DNA of 64,000 nt. Origin: Paenibacillus sp. V4I3 (lineage in GTDB: Bacteria > Bacillota > Bacilli > Paenibacillales > NBRC-103111). The stretch lies in NCBI RefSeq assembly GCF_030817215.1, contig NZ_JAUSZA010000001.1, positions 6,360,501-6,424,500 of the forward strand, written 5' to 3'. Below, piece after piece: positions 7,893-17,461 of this stretch; positions within the stretch are counted from its first letter, which is position 1; each line of letters begins with the position of its first letter. A program made the position numbers and the translations under genes. The notes beneath the pieces were generated by a model. The model searched no databases. It was not told the DNA's origin and was given only the letters and a program-made list of their open reading frames with translations.

Positions 7893-9437
7893 TTACTTAG
7901 CGCTTACTCTTTTTTGATACTCCGTATTGTATTCCTCTTGTATCTTTTGATAATTCGTGTCTGCCTTCAGATCATTTACGAATTTATCCCAATCCGTCAT
8001 TGAGGCTTTACCCATGATAACTTTTGTTTTCATATCTTGAATCTTCTTGTCGTAATCACTACCCATTTTCGTCGCTGTTTCAGAGATAAGTCCATCCGTC
8101 GGATTCGGAATACTGACTTCCGCAGCTTGATCAATCAGTTTTTTATCCCGAGCCATCTGTTCTGGCGTTAACCCTACTGTGGAGACATTCGAGTATTTAT
8201 CATATTTCGAAAATATATTTTGCAAAAATTGAAAGCTCGGGTCATTTTTCGCAGCATCCGTGAGAACGTAATTGTTGTCCTGCTTGGTGAAATGAACGTC
8301 TTTGATTCCGTAATTGGTAAGTTCATAGCCGTCGTCCGTTGCACCATAATCTAGGAAGTCCAAAAGCTTCTTCACTTTATCTTCAGGTACTTTCTTCGAG
8401 ATCACGAATACACCGAAATGACCGTTGCCTTTGGAAGCGAATTTACCAGTTGGACCTGACATGTAAGGCATCCAAACAAAATCTGGTTTGGCATTAGGAT
8501 TAATCTCTTTGACCTGCTTGTTGTTGAGCGTTCCTTGATTCGGTTTATCTGGAAAAATCCCTGCTTTTCCTGCATAAACTAAATCTTTGGCTTGATTGTG
8601 CTTAAGCAGAGCAAAATCCTGCGGAATCAAGCCCTCTTTATAGACTTTCTGGAACCACTCGAGTGATTGCTTCATCTCTGGGAGGAATAATACATTCTCA
8701 AGCTTGCCATTTACAGCTTTGAATTTACCATTTGTACCTGTAAATGTGCTTTCGATGAACCCGAATTGACCCATGTCATTCGGGTTCACATAACCGGACA
8801 TACCAATGGTGTCTTTTTGACCATCTGGACTGCTCGCTTTAAACGCTTTCAGAACATTATACAAATCATCCGGTGTTTCCGGCATCTTCATGTTAACCTT
8901 TTCAAGCCAATCCGCACGGATGAGCGGCTGTGCATTACCTTCTGTAGGTCTTACACGCGGTACGCCATAAAGCTTTCCGTCGATTTTGTTGTTGAGGAAG
9001 GTTATTTCTGGGAATTTCATCAGATTGGGATAACCCTTGATCATTTCCGTCAAATCCCAGAATGCCCCCTGCTTTGCCATATTGCGATAAGTCGCTCCCC
9101 CTATATCGGTGACCATCATTAAATCAGGCAAGTCGCCGGAAGCAAGAGTAACATTCGCTTTATCCGTAAAGCTGTTAGGTGTAACCCATGTGAATTTAAG
9201 TTTTGTATTCGTCCGCTTCTCTAACTCTGTTATAACGGCATTATCAGCTGCCGGCGGTTCTTTTTGGTAATAAATCGACATAATGTTGATTTCTGTGGGC
9301 TTAGCATCTGCTTTCGGGCTTGCTGATCCTGCAGTAATGCTGCCTCCTGCTGAATCCTTACCCCCGCAACCGGATACAACCATGGCTGTAGCTACCGTTA
9401 ACGTTAGCGGAAGCAGCCATTTTCTTTTACTAGACAT
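7893..9437 (-). CDS. Extracellular sugar-binding lipoprotein (LplA-like)
   Basis: A 514-residue family 1 solute-binding protein. The N-terminus MSSKRKWLLPLTL leads into the lipobox VVSGC, giving a lipid-anchored cysteine on the outer face of the membrane. The mature part begins with a Ser/Ala/Lys-rich spacer and then INIMSIYYQKEPPAADN, NTKLKFTWVTP and GDLPDLMMV, the pattern of the large LplA/YtcQ-type binding proteins that take oligosaccharides, often from plant cell walls. It is the last gene of a three-gene importer operon after two permeases, with a terminator 26 bases downstream. No ATPase gene lies nearby, as usual for this class, which shares an MsmX-type ATPase encoded elsewhere. The substrate cannot be told from sequence; the neighbouring GH2 and sugar dehydrogenase suggest a glucuronide or galactoside oligomer. 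Confidence 0.88.
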   Translation of the reverse strand: MSSKRKWLLPLTLTVATAMVVSGCGGKDSAGGSITAGSASPKADAKPTEINIMSIYYQKEPPAADNAVITELEKRTNTKLKFTWVTPNSFTDKANVTLASGDLPDLMMVTDIGGATYRNMAKQGAFWDLTEMIKGYPNLMKFPEITFLNNKIDGKLYGVPRVRPTEGNAQPLIRADWLEKVNMKMPETPDDLYNVLKAFKASSPDGQKDTIGMSGYVNPNDMGQFGFIESTFTGTNGKFKAVNGKLENVLFLPEMKQSLEWFQKVYKEGLIPQDFALLKHNQAKDLVYAGKAGIFPDKPNQGTLNNKQVKEINPNAKPDFVWMPYMSGPTGKFASKGNGHFGVFVISKKVPEDKVKKLLDFLDYGATDDGYELTNYGIKDVHFTKQDNNYVLTDAAKNDPSFQFLQNIFSKYDKYSNVSTVGLTPEQMARDKKLIDQAAEVSIPNPTDGLISETATKMGSDYDKKIQDMKTKVIMGKASMTDWDKFVNDLKADTNYQKIQEEYNTEYQKRVSAK

Positions 9438-9471
9438 TTGTTTTCCTCCCTGTTTTCATATGCTTATGTTA

Positions 9472-10338
9472 TCATTCCTTCACGGAACCAACCATGGTAC
9501 CTTTTGCAAAGTGCTTCTGAAGGAATGGGTAAACCAAGAGAATAGGCAGCGTTGATAAAACGATGGCGGCCATCTTTTTTGTTTCCGGCGGTATATTCTG
9601 CAGGTTCAGATCGACGAATGAATCGACACCGAGCGATGTGGAAGAGTCGATCAACAAATTTTGCAGAAAAATTTGCAGCGGCCACTTTTCGGTATCATTG
9701 ATGTAGAGCACCGCCGTGAAAAATGTATTCCAGTACCCGACTGCGTAAAATAAGCCAAAGGCCGCAAGAGAGGACATCGACAGCGGCAAAATGATTCTAA
9801 ACCAGACGCTAATATCATTGCAGCCGTCAATCTTGGCGGATTCTTCCAAGCTCGGCGGAATGGAATCAAAGAACCCTTTCATGAGCAACACGTACCACCC
9901 GCTAGTGAGGACTGGTATAATCAAGGATGATAGACTGTTGATCATTCCTAACTCTTTTACTACCAAATACCCTGGAATAATGCCTGGGTTAAACAAAGTC
10001 GTCAGCATAATAAGCAGCAGGATCGACCTTCTTCCTTTAAGCCTCTTTCGCGATAAACCGTAGGCAAGCGACGAGGTCACCACTAAACTCGCAGCCGTCC
10101 CAACAGTTGCTAAAAATAAACTGACCCCTGCCGATTTCAGAAAGGTTTTGGTTGCAAGAATGTACTCATAGGACATTAACGTCCATTTATGTGGGAAGAG
10201 GATTAACCCTCCCTGCCTAAATTCAGTTGGTGTCGCGAAAGAAACGACAAACACGTAATAGAAGGGAAATAAACATAATAATCCAAGGAAGGAAAGTACC
10301 ACAACATTGAATAACTGAAACATTTTATCGCTTACCAT
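9472..10338 (-). CDS. Carbohydrate ABC importer permease (LplC/YtcP-like)
   Basis: A 288-residue, six-helix inner membrane permease of the MalG/LplC class. The ATPase-contacting EAA loop is EESAKIDGCNDISVWFRIILPLS at about residues 170-190. The C-terminus KHFAKGTMVGSVKE is the characteristic end of YtcP-type subunits. Its ATG overlaps the stop of the upstream permease by one base (TAATG), so translation is probably coupled. It pairs with the permease at 10338-11303 to form the pore that receives sugar from the lipoprotein encoded at 7893-9437. Confidence 0.9.
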   Translation of the reverse strand: MVSDKMFQLFNVVVLSFLGLLCLFPFYYVFVVSFATPTEFRQGGLILFPHKWTLMSYEYILATKTFLKSAGVSLFLATVGTAASLVVTSSLAYGLSRKRLKGRRSILLLIMLTTLFNPGIIPGYLVVKELGMINSLSSLIIPVLTSGWYVLLMKGFFDSIPPSLEESAKIDGCNDISVWFRIILPLSMSSLAAFGLFYAVGYWNTFFTAVLYINDTEKWPLQIFLQNLLIDSSTSLGVDSFVDLNLQNIPPETKKMAAIVLSTLPILLVYPFLQKHFAKGTMVGSVKE

Positions 10339-11303
10339 TAGTAGACTCCCTCCTCTCCAAATCTTTTCGCAAGCCGATTCGCCCCGATGACAAGCAGTAA
10401 ACCAACAACCGATTTGAATACGCCAACAGCCGTACTGTAGCTGAAATCCCCTTGCTGAATGCCAACTCGATAGACATAGGTATCAAAAACATCCGCTACG
10501 CTCGACACCGCCCCGTTCATCATCAAGTACACTTGCTCGAAACCAACGTCCATGATATGACCAACGCGCAAAATCAATAAAATAATGATGACGTTTCGAA
10601 TTCCCGGAAGAGTCACATTCCACATCATTCGAAACCGCCCGGCGCCGTCCATGCGAGCAGCCTCATAGAGTTGAGGATCCACGCCCGACATAGCTGCAAG
10701 AAATATGACTGTCCCCCAGCCAAGCTCTTTCCAAATGGATTGCAGCGTAAGAAGCCCCCAAAAATACGTGGGTTCCGTTAAAAAATCAACCCTGTCATAC
10801 CCCATGCTCACAAGCAGTTGGTTGAGAATGCCTTGATCCTTGGATAGCATCAGGAAGCTAAGACCTACAATAATGACCCACGATAAAAAATGAGGTAAAT
10901 AAATAATGGACTGCAGGGTTTTCTTAAACCATCCCGCTTTCAGCTCATTTAAGAGAAGAGAAACGAGGATGGGAAGCGGAAAGAAAAAAATCAAGTTCAG
11001 CAAATTAATGGCCATTGTATTACGAAAAAGAATCGAGAAATCATTGTTCGAGAAGAACCGCCGAAAATGCTCAAAACCGACCCACTCACTATGGAGTAGT
11101 CCCGTAAAAGGCGAATAATTTTGAAAAGAAATCAATATCCCCCACATGGGCACATACTTAAAAATCAAAAAGTACAAGACGCCTGGTAAAATGAGCAGGT
11201 ATAAAAACAGGTCCCGACGAATCGGGTTCCAAATACTTTGACCCAGCGTTCTTCGCTCGGGCTTAGCAGACATATTCTTTTGTAAGTTTGCAGCAAGTTT
11301 CAA
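10338..11303 (-). CDS. Carbohydrate ABC importer permease (LplB-like)
   Basis: A 321-residue permease of the MalF/LplB class. A polar N-terminal tail of about 30 residues is followed by the typical first helix and loop LYLLILPGVLYFLIFKYVPMWGILISFQNY. The EAA loop is QLYEAARMDGAGRFRMMWNVTLPGI. It is the first gene of the importer operon, followed with one-base overlap by the LplC-like permease. About 200 bases separate it from the lyase pseudogene upstream, so its promoter should lie in 11304-11450; I did not find strong -35/-10 boxes there, consistent with dependence on an activator such as the AraC protein. Confidence 0.9.
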   Translation of the reverse strand: MKLAANLQKNMSAKPERRTLGQSIWNPIRRDLFLYLLILPGVLYFLIFKYVPMWGILISFQNYSPFTGLLHSEWVGFEHFRRFFSNNDFSILFRNTMAINLLNLIFFFPLPILVSLLLNELKAGWFKKTLQSIIYLPHFLSWVIIVGLSFLMLSKDQGILNQLLVSMGYDRVDFLTEPTYFWGLLTLQSIWKELGWGTVIFLAAMSGVDPQLYEAARMDGAGRFRMMWNVTLPGIRNVIIILLILRVGHIMDVGFEQVYLMMNGAVSSVADVFDTYVYRVGIQQGDFSYSTAVGVFKSVVGLLLVIGANRLAKRFGEEGVY

Positions 11304-11449
11304 ATGTTCCCACGCTCCTATCCTTTTTTCTCTGGTTCCAGTCTCTGTGCATCCCTTACTTTACCTGTACGCGCTTTTGAAAGCATTAAAACATTCTTGC
11401 AATTCCTTGTTTTAAGCTAGTAAATTCTTGCGAATGGCTGGAAAACAGA

Positions 11450-11487
11450 AAGAAACCTTCGATACACAGTGGTATGGAAGGTTTCTT
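11450..11487 (-). terminator. Terminator after the lyase pseudogene
   Basis: AAGAAACCTTC (11450-11460) pairs perfectly with GAAGGTTTCTT (11477-11487); the minus-strand continuation is T-rich (TTTCTGTTTTCC). It begins 27 bases after the pseudogene stop codon. Confidence 0.75.
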
Positions 11488-11513
11488 CGCTTGATGCTGA
11501 CGGAGCATCTCAT

Positions 11514-12431
11514 TTATGAAGTTCTTTCTACAAGATCAGCTACTCGTACCATGGCAAAATCCAAGGTTCCCCTAACCGTCGTAGTATAAGCAATGTACTC
11601 ATCGTTTAAGACAAATTGAGGATGAGGATGTGCATGGAAAAATCCACGTTTGGTTACTTCGGGTGGAGCTGGCATTCGGCTAACGATGGTGACCTCTTTC
11701 TTTGTTATCGTATTGTAAAAAGCTACTAATACCGAGCGTTGATCCCATTGATAGGTACCGATATCTCCAGTAAGGAACTTGTCATCCTTGGAGAAATGGG
11801 AGTGGCAGGTACCGTTCGGCCAAACATTGCTATGCTCGTCAGTGGTTAAATTGTAATATTCCGTTCCATGGTCATAATCGACGAACTAGATACCCTTGCC
11901 ATCGTTTGCCCACCATTCATGTCAGTGTCGGTGTACATTTTTACCTGAATCTTCGGCGAAAAGGGGGTTTGCCCTATCTCCCTTACATATAAGCCATATC
12001 CGGTTCTTGTAACCGAAAGACTCACCGGTTTTGATATCTTCCCAATGATCCTGAGCAAGCATAATCGTATCGGGATCCGTAGGGCTGAATTGGGCATGTT
12101 TATAACAAACCTGGAAAGATTGCCACACGGGTCCTCTCCTATGTACATTTGCATCTATCGCCCAATAAGCACATCCAGTAATCGAGTCGATCCAGGGAGA
12201 CTCAGAGATAAACCGTGTCTCCGGATAAACACGAACCTCCTGTTCGACCATATCGATGACTCCTAAGCATTGACCGAGTGAGGGAGGATAAGAGGCATAA
12301 AACCACATATATTTGCCATCATTCGTAACATTAGCGTTTGTAAAATAGAAAGCTTGTTGGAACGGTGCATGATGTTCACTTAGAATGTAGCTTGTGATGC
12401 CGGATTCAGGTGTCAATTGTTCAAGAAGCAT
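11514..12431 (-). pseudogene. Oligogalacturonate lyase-like gene (PL22) with two nonsense codons
   Basis: A single frame of 306 codons from ATG 12431 to TAA 11514-11516, interrupted by TGA at 11922-11924 and TAG at 11886-11888. There is no frame change across them: VHRH-stop-HEWWANDGKGI-stop-FVDYDHGTEYY. The continuous alignment, including HEWW and the later HAHPHPQF cluster that fits the metal ligands of this family, points to a PL22 oligogalacturonate lyase, a cytoplasmic beta-propeller enzyme that ends pectin breakdown. Both stops can come from tryptophan codons by one G-to-A change. The N-terminal half is 169 residues and would lack the metal site. The gene has its own terminator and lies between the alpha-mannosidase and the importer operon. 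Family assignment is from motif memory. Confidence 0.72.
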
Positions 12432-12587
12432 AAGGGAATGACCTCACAGAAGTACAGGGCCAGTGTTCGTCGAGCATTCGAGTAACTACCAGTCGTCATG
12501 ATCGATCGATTTATCTTACATCGAGATAACATTTTTGTAATCCAATCGTTCTGTGCCCAACCACTAATTTAAACAAAAAAACGAAAA

Positions 12588-12617
12588 AACGGCTTCTCCG
12601 TGACCGGAAAAGCCGTT
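12588..12617 (-). terminator. Terminator after the alpha-mannosidase gene
   Basis: Minus strand AACGGCTTTTCCGGTCACGGAGAAGCCGTT folds into a long stem and is followed by TTTTTTCG and further T. It starts 11 bases after the GH38 stop. The remaining bases up to the pseudogene start at 12431 show no gene. Confidence 0.85.
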
Positions 12618-12627
12618 CCTCTAAGCA

Positions 12628-15600
12628 TCATTCCCATCCACGAATTCGAAATGTTTTAATTTCATAAGGCTCTATCTCGCAATGAATGGTGCCCTGGCCG
12701 TTCTTCCCTTCTCCTGAAAGTGGATTTTCAAGCAAATCAGTCTCCTGCCACAGCATGATAGCAAGACCGCTTGAAACCTCCAATGGCCCCCTCGCTCCGG
12801 CATACTCATGCAGACGAACGATAAATCCCTCGCCCTCCTCTGCAGGCTTGACGGCATCAATACATACATTAGGAGCATTGACACTGAAAAGAGAGAATGC
12901 CTTCCTTTCCGGTTGGCCTCGCATCACCAATAAGGGATTATTCAAATGCCACGCCTCTTGCACGGTATCACCAGCAAACCAGTCACCCTTATGTGGGAAT
13001 AGCGCATAGCTAAAAATGTGCTCCCCTTGGTCTTGCGTAGGATCAGGCACCATTGCCGACTTAATCAGTGTCAGTCTCATTTTGTGATCTTTAATGTCAT
13101 AGCCGTACTTACAGTCGTTCATTAAACTGACGCCGTATCCCCTTTCAGATAGATCGGCCCATTGGTGCCCTAGCGTTTCAAATCTCGCGTAATCCCAGCT
13201 TGTGTTCCAATGCGTAGGTCGTTTTACATTCCCGAACTGAATATCATAGGTTGCCTCGGTTGCCCTTATATTTACTGGAAAAGCTACCTTTAACAGCTGG
13301 CGCTGCTCATGCCAATTCACTACTGTGTTAAAGTCGATCCGCCGACTGTCTGAGTAAAGAACCATCTTCTGCGTCAGCTCGGAATCCATGTAGCTCCATG
13401 AGAATTGAACAACAGCGCGCAGCGGACCCATCTCAACCATTCGTATCTGCGTACACGTATCAACAATCCTTCTTTTTTCCAAGTAATACAGATCGATATC
13501 CCAAGCCTCATGCCGACTTTTCGGTTTATCCTCGAATACCTCGAACACGTTGCCGAGTTCTTTTGACTTCAGCACTTCTCTAGCGGCTTGCTTATCGAAT
13601 ATTCGGGTAAGATGACCTTGCTCATTCCAATTTAGGATGTAAAAAGGAGTTTCAATTCCCTGCTCTAAGCTTTGAAAGGGAACTAATCCTTCCATACTTT
13701 TGGATTCTTCAGTCATTTCCTTCGTAATCGTGGCAAAGCCCATAGGCGGCAAGTTTTTCAAATGCACAAGCCAACCTTCCTCCGTACGCTGAGACGGGCA
13801 AACTTCTCCTGTATCCCGAAGCCATCTCCCCTGACCTGGTGTTTGCGTAAAAGGAATCAAAACGAGATCGTTCCGGCTCCACGAAGCGCTGTTAAATACC
13901 GTCCAGGTTTGTTCGTTTTGCTGTAAAATGGAAATGCCTGCTTCGTTGTTGCTCTGATTCGCAAGCTCTAGAGCCTCGTTGTATTCCACTTTACTGTCCT
14001 CATAAACTTCCTTAATCGAGGAGCCGGGAATAATATCGTGAAATTGGTTTCGCAGTATGATTTTCCAGCCATGAGCTAAGTCCGTAGAAGGCACGAAGGA
14101 GTCGTTAAGCAATCCGCCCAGAACCTGCATAAATTCGGCATCCCGGTATAGAAGCTCAAGCTTGCGGTTCATTCGTTTATTGTATGCCTGACTCGTGAAA
14201 GTACCCCGGTGCAGCTCTAAATACAGCTCTCCATCCCAGGTATGTACGTATTGATCCGTATCACGGATGGTTTCCTCCAGCTCGGCGAAATAGTGATCCG
14301 CCCTGCCCGTCGTAACTTGAGGAAGTCCCGGTATCTCGGACAATCTTCTGCGCATTTCCAGCATCTCTCGATTAACGCCGCCTCCGCCATCTCCATATCC
14401 GTAAGCAAGCAGCAGCTTTTGGTTAATCCCTTTATCCCGGTATCCATTCCAAATACCTTGAATTGACTCAGCTGTAATGCCCCCGTTATACGTGTAAAAA
14501 AACGCCCCGTTTTCCGCTCGACCCGGATCCGGAGTTGTAATGAAATGTGTGATGATTTCGGAGCCGTCAATGCCGCGCCACAAAAACGTATCATTCGGCA
14601 TTCGATTATATTGATTCCAGCTGATTTTGGTCGTCATAAACGTGCTGATCCCGCTTTTCCTTAAAATCTGCGGCAGCGACCAGCTGTAGCCAAACACGTC
14701 GGGGAGCCATAGATATGTGCAGTTGACCCCAAATTCCTTTTGGAGAAACCGCGTTCCGTATAAAATATGCCTGACCAGGGATTCGCCTGACGAGAGGTTG
14801 CAGTCCGCTTCGAGCCACATCGCACCCCCGGCCTCCCACTGTCCCTCTGCCACTCGATGGCGAATTTGCTCATAGAGCTCTGGATAATCCTCCTTCAAGT
14901 ATTCATACAACTGCGGCTGGGTCTGAAGAAACACATAGTCCGGATATTGCTCCATTAATCGGAGTACGGTGGAGAAGGAACGCGCCGCCTTCTCCCGAGT
15001 ATGCTGCAGCCTCCACAACCAAGCAACGTCGATATGCGTATGACCTATACATTGAACGACGACAGCGTGGGTTTTAGGCTCCTTTTGCAGCTGTTCACGT
15101 AACAAATGTGCGGCTTCTTTGACCGATTGATAAAAGGAGTCCGACCCCGGCCTCGACCAGTCGATACATAAAAATGCGCGATCAACCATTTTAAGAAGCG
15201 TCTGATATTCGGTCCGATTTTCATCCAGTATTTTTACAGTTTGCAGCACCGCTTTGGCCGTAAAATAAAGGTCGTCCGTCGGTTCATCAAGCCAACAGAG
15301 CTCCAAGCGTTGAATGGTATATGCGATCGGGGAAGTGGAAGGGTTATATCCGTTTAATCCAGTCCACATACGAAAGCGTAAAGCGACTGAAGTACCGGCA
15401 AGTTTTGAATCTAGAAATACTTCTCGATGATTGTTATCTAATCCCTGATAGGGAGAGCCATGTACGAACAATAGTGCCTCGAAACCGCCACTCCCCCCAC
15501 TTCCGCTTACCCCCATGTGAAAATGTCCCAATACCTTGTTGTCTTTCCACTGCTCCGGAATTTGAACATCGGCTGCCAGCCAAAAGTATTGATCGTACCC

Positions 15601-15777
15601 CTGCCAGCTTTCACCGCAATGTATTGGTTTCCACTCACCGCCCTCTTCCGGATAAAGACCGATTTGCGTATTCATCTCTTCCTTTATTCGAAGTCCCTTC
15701 AGCTCCAGCTTATCTCGATATCGAAATGGGTCCAATTCTTGGAGACGCTTTTCCAACTTTTCAATCGTAAAAAACAT
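12628..15777 (-). CDS. Alpha-mannosidase, GH38
   Basis: A 1049-residue cytoplasmic glycosidase (no signal peptide), the usual length for bacterial GH38 enzymes. The zinc site opens with GHTHIDVAWLWRLQHTREKA at about residue 245, and the nucleophile aspartate is in LWLPDVFGYSWSLPQIL at about 360. Further zinc ligands are expected in NQFHDIIPGSSI, where the conserved histidine is present. The middle helical bundle and the C-terminal beta-sandwich (to KTFRIRGWE) appear complete. GGGAGGAAACGT precedes the ATG at ideal distance. It hydrolyses alpha-mannosides; the exact linkage cannot be read. It lies alone, with a terminator behind it and the fructan operon terminator in front, so it has its own promoter in 15778-15918. 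Confidence 0.93.
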   Translation of the reverse strand: MFFTIEKLEKRLQELDPFRYRDKLELKGLRIKEEMNTQIGLYPEEGGEWKPIHCGESWQGYDQYFWLAADVQIPEQWKDNKVLGHFHMGVSGSGGSGGFEALLFVHGSPYQGLDNNHREVFLDSKLAGTSVALRFRMWTGLNGYNPSTSPIAYTIQRLELCWLDEPTDDLYFTAKAVLQTVKILDENRTEYQTLLKMVDRAFLCIDWSRPGSDSFYQSVKEAAHLLREQLQKEPKTHAVVVQCIGHTHIDVAWLWRLQHTREKAARSFSTVLRLMEQYPDYVFLQTQPQLYEYLKEDYPELYEQIRHRVAEGQWEAGGAMWLEADCNLSSGESLVRHILYGTRFLQKEFGVNCTYLWLPDVFGYSWSLPQILRKSGISTFMTTKISWNQYNRMPNDTFLWRGIDGSEIITHFITTPDPGRAENGAFFYTYNGGITAESIQGIWNGYRDKGINQKLLLAYGYGDGGGGVNREMLEMRRRLSEIPGLPQVTTGRADHYFAELEETIRDTDQYVHTWDGELYLELHRGTFTSQAYNKRMNRKLELLYRDAEFMQVLGGLLNDSFVPSTDLAHGWKIILRNQFHDIIPGSSIKEVYEDSKVEYNEALELANQSNNEAGISILQQNEQTWTVFNSASWSRNDLVLIPFTQTPGQGRWLRDTGEVCPSQRTEEGWLVHLKNLPPMGFATITKEMTEESKSMEGLVPFQSLEQGIETPFYILNWNEQGHLTRIFDKQAAREVLKSKELGNVFEVFEDKPKSRHEAWDIDLYYLEKRRIVDTCTQIRMVEMGPLRAVVQFSWSYMDSELTQKMVLYSDSRRIDFNTVVNWHEQRQLLKVAFPVNIRATEATYDIQFGNVKRPTHWNTSWDYARFETLGHQWADLSERGYGVSLMNDCKYGYDIKDHKMRLTLIKSAMVPDPTQDQGEHIFSYALFPHKGDWFAGDTVQEAWHLNNPLLVMRGQPERKAFSLFSVNAPNVCIDAVKPAEEGEGFIVRLHEYAGARGPLEVSSGLAIMLWQETDLLENPLSGEGKNGQGTIHCEIEPYEIKTFRIRGWE

Positions 15778-15918
15778 ACGTTTCCTCCCTTCATGATTTC
15801 GGCCAGTGCCAATTCAGCAGGTCGTCGCTCCAAGCAATTCCGATGCAAGCAGTCTAATACGAATCCTACTGTAATTCTTCCACGTGCCCAAGCCCATTCC
15901 TGCTGACCGAGCGTGAAT

Positions 15919-15957
15919 AAGACCCAATTAGCTTATAAAACAAGCTAATCGGGTCTT
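15919..15957 (-). terminator. Terminator of the fructan operon
   Basis: AAGACCCAATTAGCTT (15919-15934) pairs with AAGCTAATCGGGTCTT (15942-15957) with one mismatch, 31 bases after the GH32 stop on the minus strand, followed by ATTCACGC. The T run is poor but the 15-bp stem is strong. Confidence 0.75.
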
Positions 15958-15988
15958 CTAGGAAAAAGGAGTTGCCGTAGAGCAAGCC

Positions 15989-17461
15989 TTAATCAAATAT
16001 AGAATGAAGAGTATGAATCGTTAGGGATTTAACCTTAACGCTCCCATCTTTCGCATACAGTTTTATCCCTGTTGGCGAGGATAATGGGAAAATCTGATCC
16101 GTCATGACGAGTTTCCCGTCATTCGCAAAAACTTCGATGGACGATCGGTCCACGAAAATATGCAGCTTAACGTTTCCAGTCTCCGCTTTCAATAAAGCGC
16201 TATGCTTGCAAGCAAAATCACTATGAAAATCGATAGCTCCAGAACGACTGCGATCAATAAAAAGCAGTTGCTCACGAGTGCTATAACCAACGATTGTTTC
16301 CTCGGTTTCGGAGGCTCTTAGCTTCAAACCTAATTCTAAATCTTTGTCAAACTCAAATTCAGCGATGATTTCCAGTAAATCGCCATGCGTTACCGTTAAT
16401 TCAGAATTGTTAAGCTCAAAAGCTGCCCAATTCTGTTCACTCCGCCTTTGAGTCTGTAGCTCATGAATAGGCTTCTGAAGGAGCCGGACTCCCTCCATTT
16501 CCGCTGTAAGTGTTAGCTCTCTAGGAAGCGTCATCGCTCCTCTCCAATTGGAGGTTGGAATCACATTGGCATATTTCCAATTGTTCATCCACCCGATAAA
16601 CAGGCGTCTTCCCTGCTGTTCAGGCACGTCTGACCATGTGACGCCCGCGTAATTATCTCTCCCGTGATCCAGCCAAAGAAGTGGAGCCGGAGATTCCTCT
16701 GGAACAAAAGTATCCCCATTGAAAGAACCAATGAAATACTGCGTGCGTGATCCTTCCACAAAGTTGGCATCTTCTCCAATACTAACAATAAGCACCCATC
16801 TCCTGTTGATGGTATCGCCATCTACAGGCAGTTCGAATAAATCTGGACATTCCCAAACGCCGTCATGGGAGCCTTGTCCATACCCAAATTCACCAGAATA
16901 GGTCCAATCTTTCAAATTCGGTGATTTGTAAAATCGAATGGCGTCGCCCGCAGCAATGACCATCACCCAGCTTTGCTGAGGATTGAACCAAAATACTTTG
17001 GGATCACGAAAATCAGGCAGTGCTTCTTCTATAAGCACGGGGTTGTTTGCGTATTTTGTCCAGGTTCGCCCACGATCTGCGCTGTAAGCAAGACTTTGTC
17101 TTTGCCTAGTTAAATCTGTCCCCGGCTTCGTATCATGATGTGTGAAAATAGCGACTAGACCTGACTTGCCACCAAAAAAGCCACTCGTATTGTGTTTATC
17201 TACTACTACGCTGCCTGAAAAAATAGCACCGTGTTCATCAGGCGCAAGCGCTATGGGAAGATGCTCCCAGTGAATCAGATCCTGACTGACAGCGTGACCC
17301 CAATGCATAGGTCCCCAAACCGTACTTTCGGGGTGGTATTGATAGAAAAGATGATACTCCCCCTCATAAAATACCATCCCATTCGGATCATTCATCCACT
17401 GATCTTTCGGTGTGAAATGAAGCTGCGGCCGGAATTTTGTTTGATTATTAGCTGTTATCAT
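15989..17461 (-). CDS. Sucrose-6-phosphate hydrolase / beta-fructosidase, GH32
   Basis: A 490-residue cytoplasmic GH32 enzyme. All three family motifs are intact: nucleophile Asp25 in WMNDPNG, the transition-state aspartate in DFRDPKVF (about residue 150) and the acid/base glutamate in VWECPDLF (about residue 204). A C-terminal beta-sandwich ends with DRSSIEVFANDGK. It has no signal peptide. It is the last gene of the LacI-controlled operon and its ATG lies 14 bases inside the end of the fructokinase gene, so translation is coupled. It probably cleaves imported sucrose or short fructans, phosphorylated or not, into fructose for the adjacent kinase. Since the importer here is ABC-type rather than PTS, unphosphorylated substrates are more likely. 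Confidence 0.9.
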   Translation of the reverse strand: MITANNQTKFRPQLHFTPKDQWMNDPNGMVFYEGEYHLFYQYHPESTVWGPMHWGHAVSQDLIHWEHLPIALAPDEHGAIFSGSVVVDKHNTSGFFGGKSGLVAIFTHHDTKPGTDLTRQRQSLAYSADRGRTWTKYANNPVLIEEALPDFRDPKVFWFNPQQSWVMVIAAGDAIRFYKSPNLKDWTYSGEFGYGQGSHDGVWECPDLFELPVDGDTINRRWVLIVSIGEDANFVEGSRTQYFIGSFNGDTFVPEESPAPLLWLDHGRDNYAGVTWSDVPEQQGRRLFIGWMNNWKYANVIPTSNWRGAMTLPRELTLTAEMEGVRLLQKPIHELQTQRRSEQNWAAFELNNSELTVTHGDLLEIIAEFEFDKDLELGLKLRASETEETIVGYSTREQLLFIDRSRSGAIDFHSDFACKHSALLKAETGNVKLHIFVDRSSIEVFANDGKLVMTDQIFPLSSPTGIKLYAKDGSVKVKSLTIHTLHSIFD

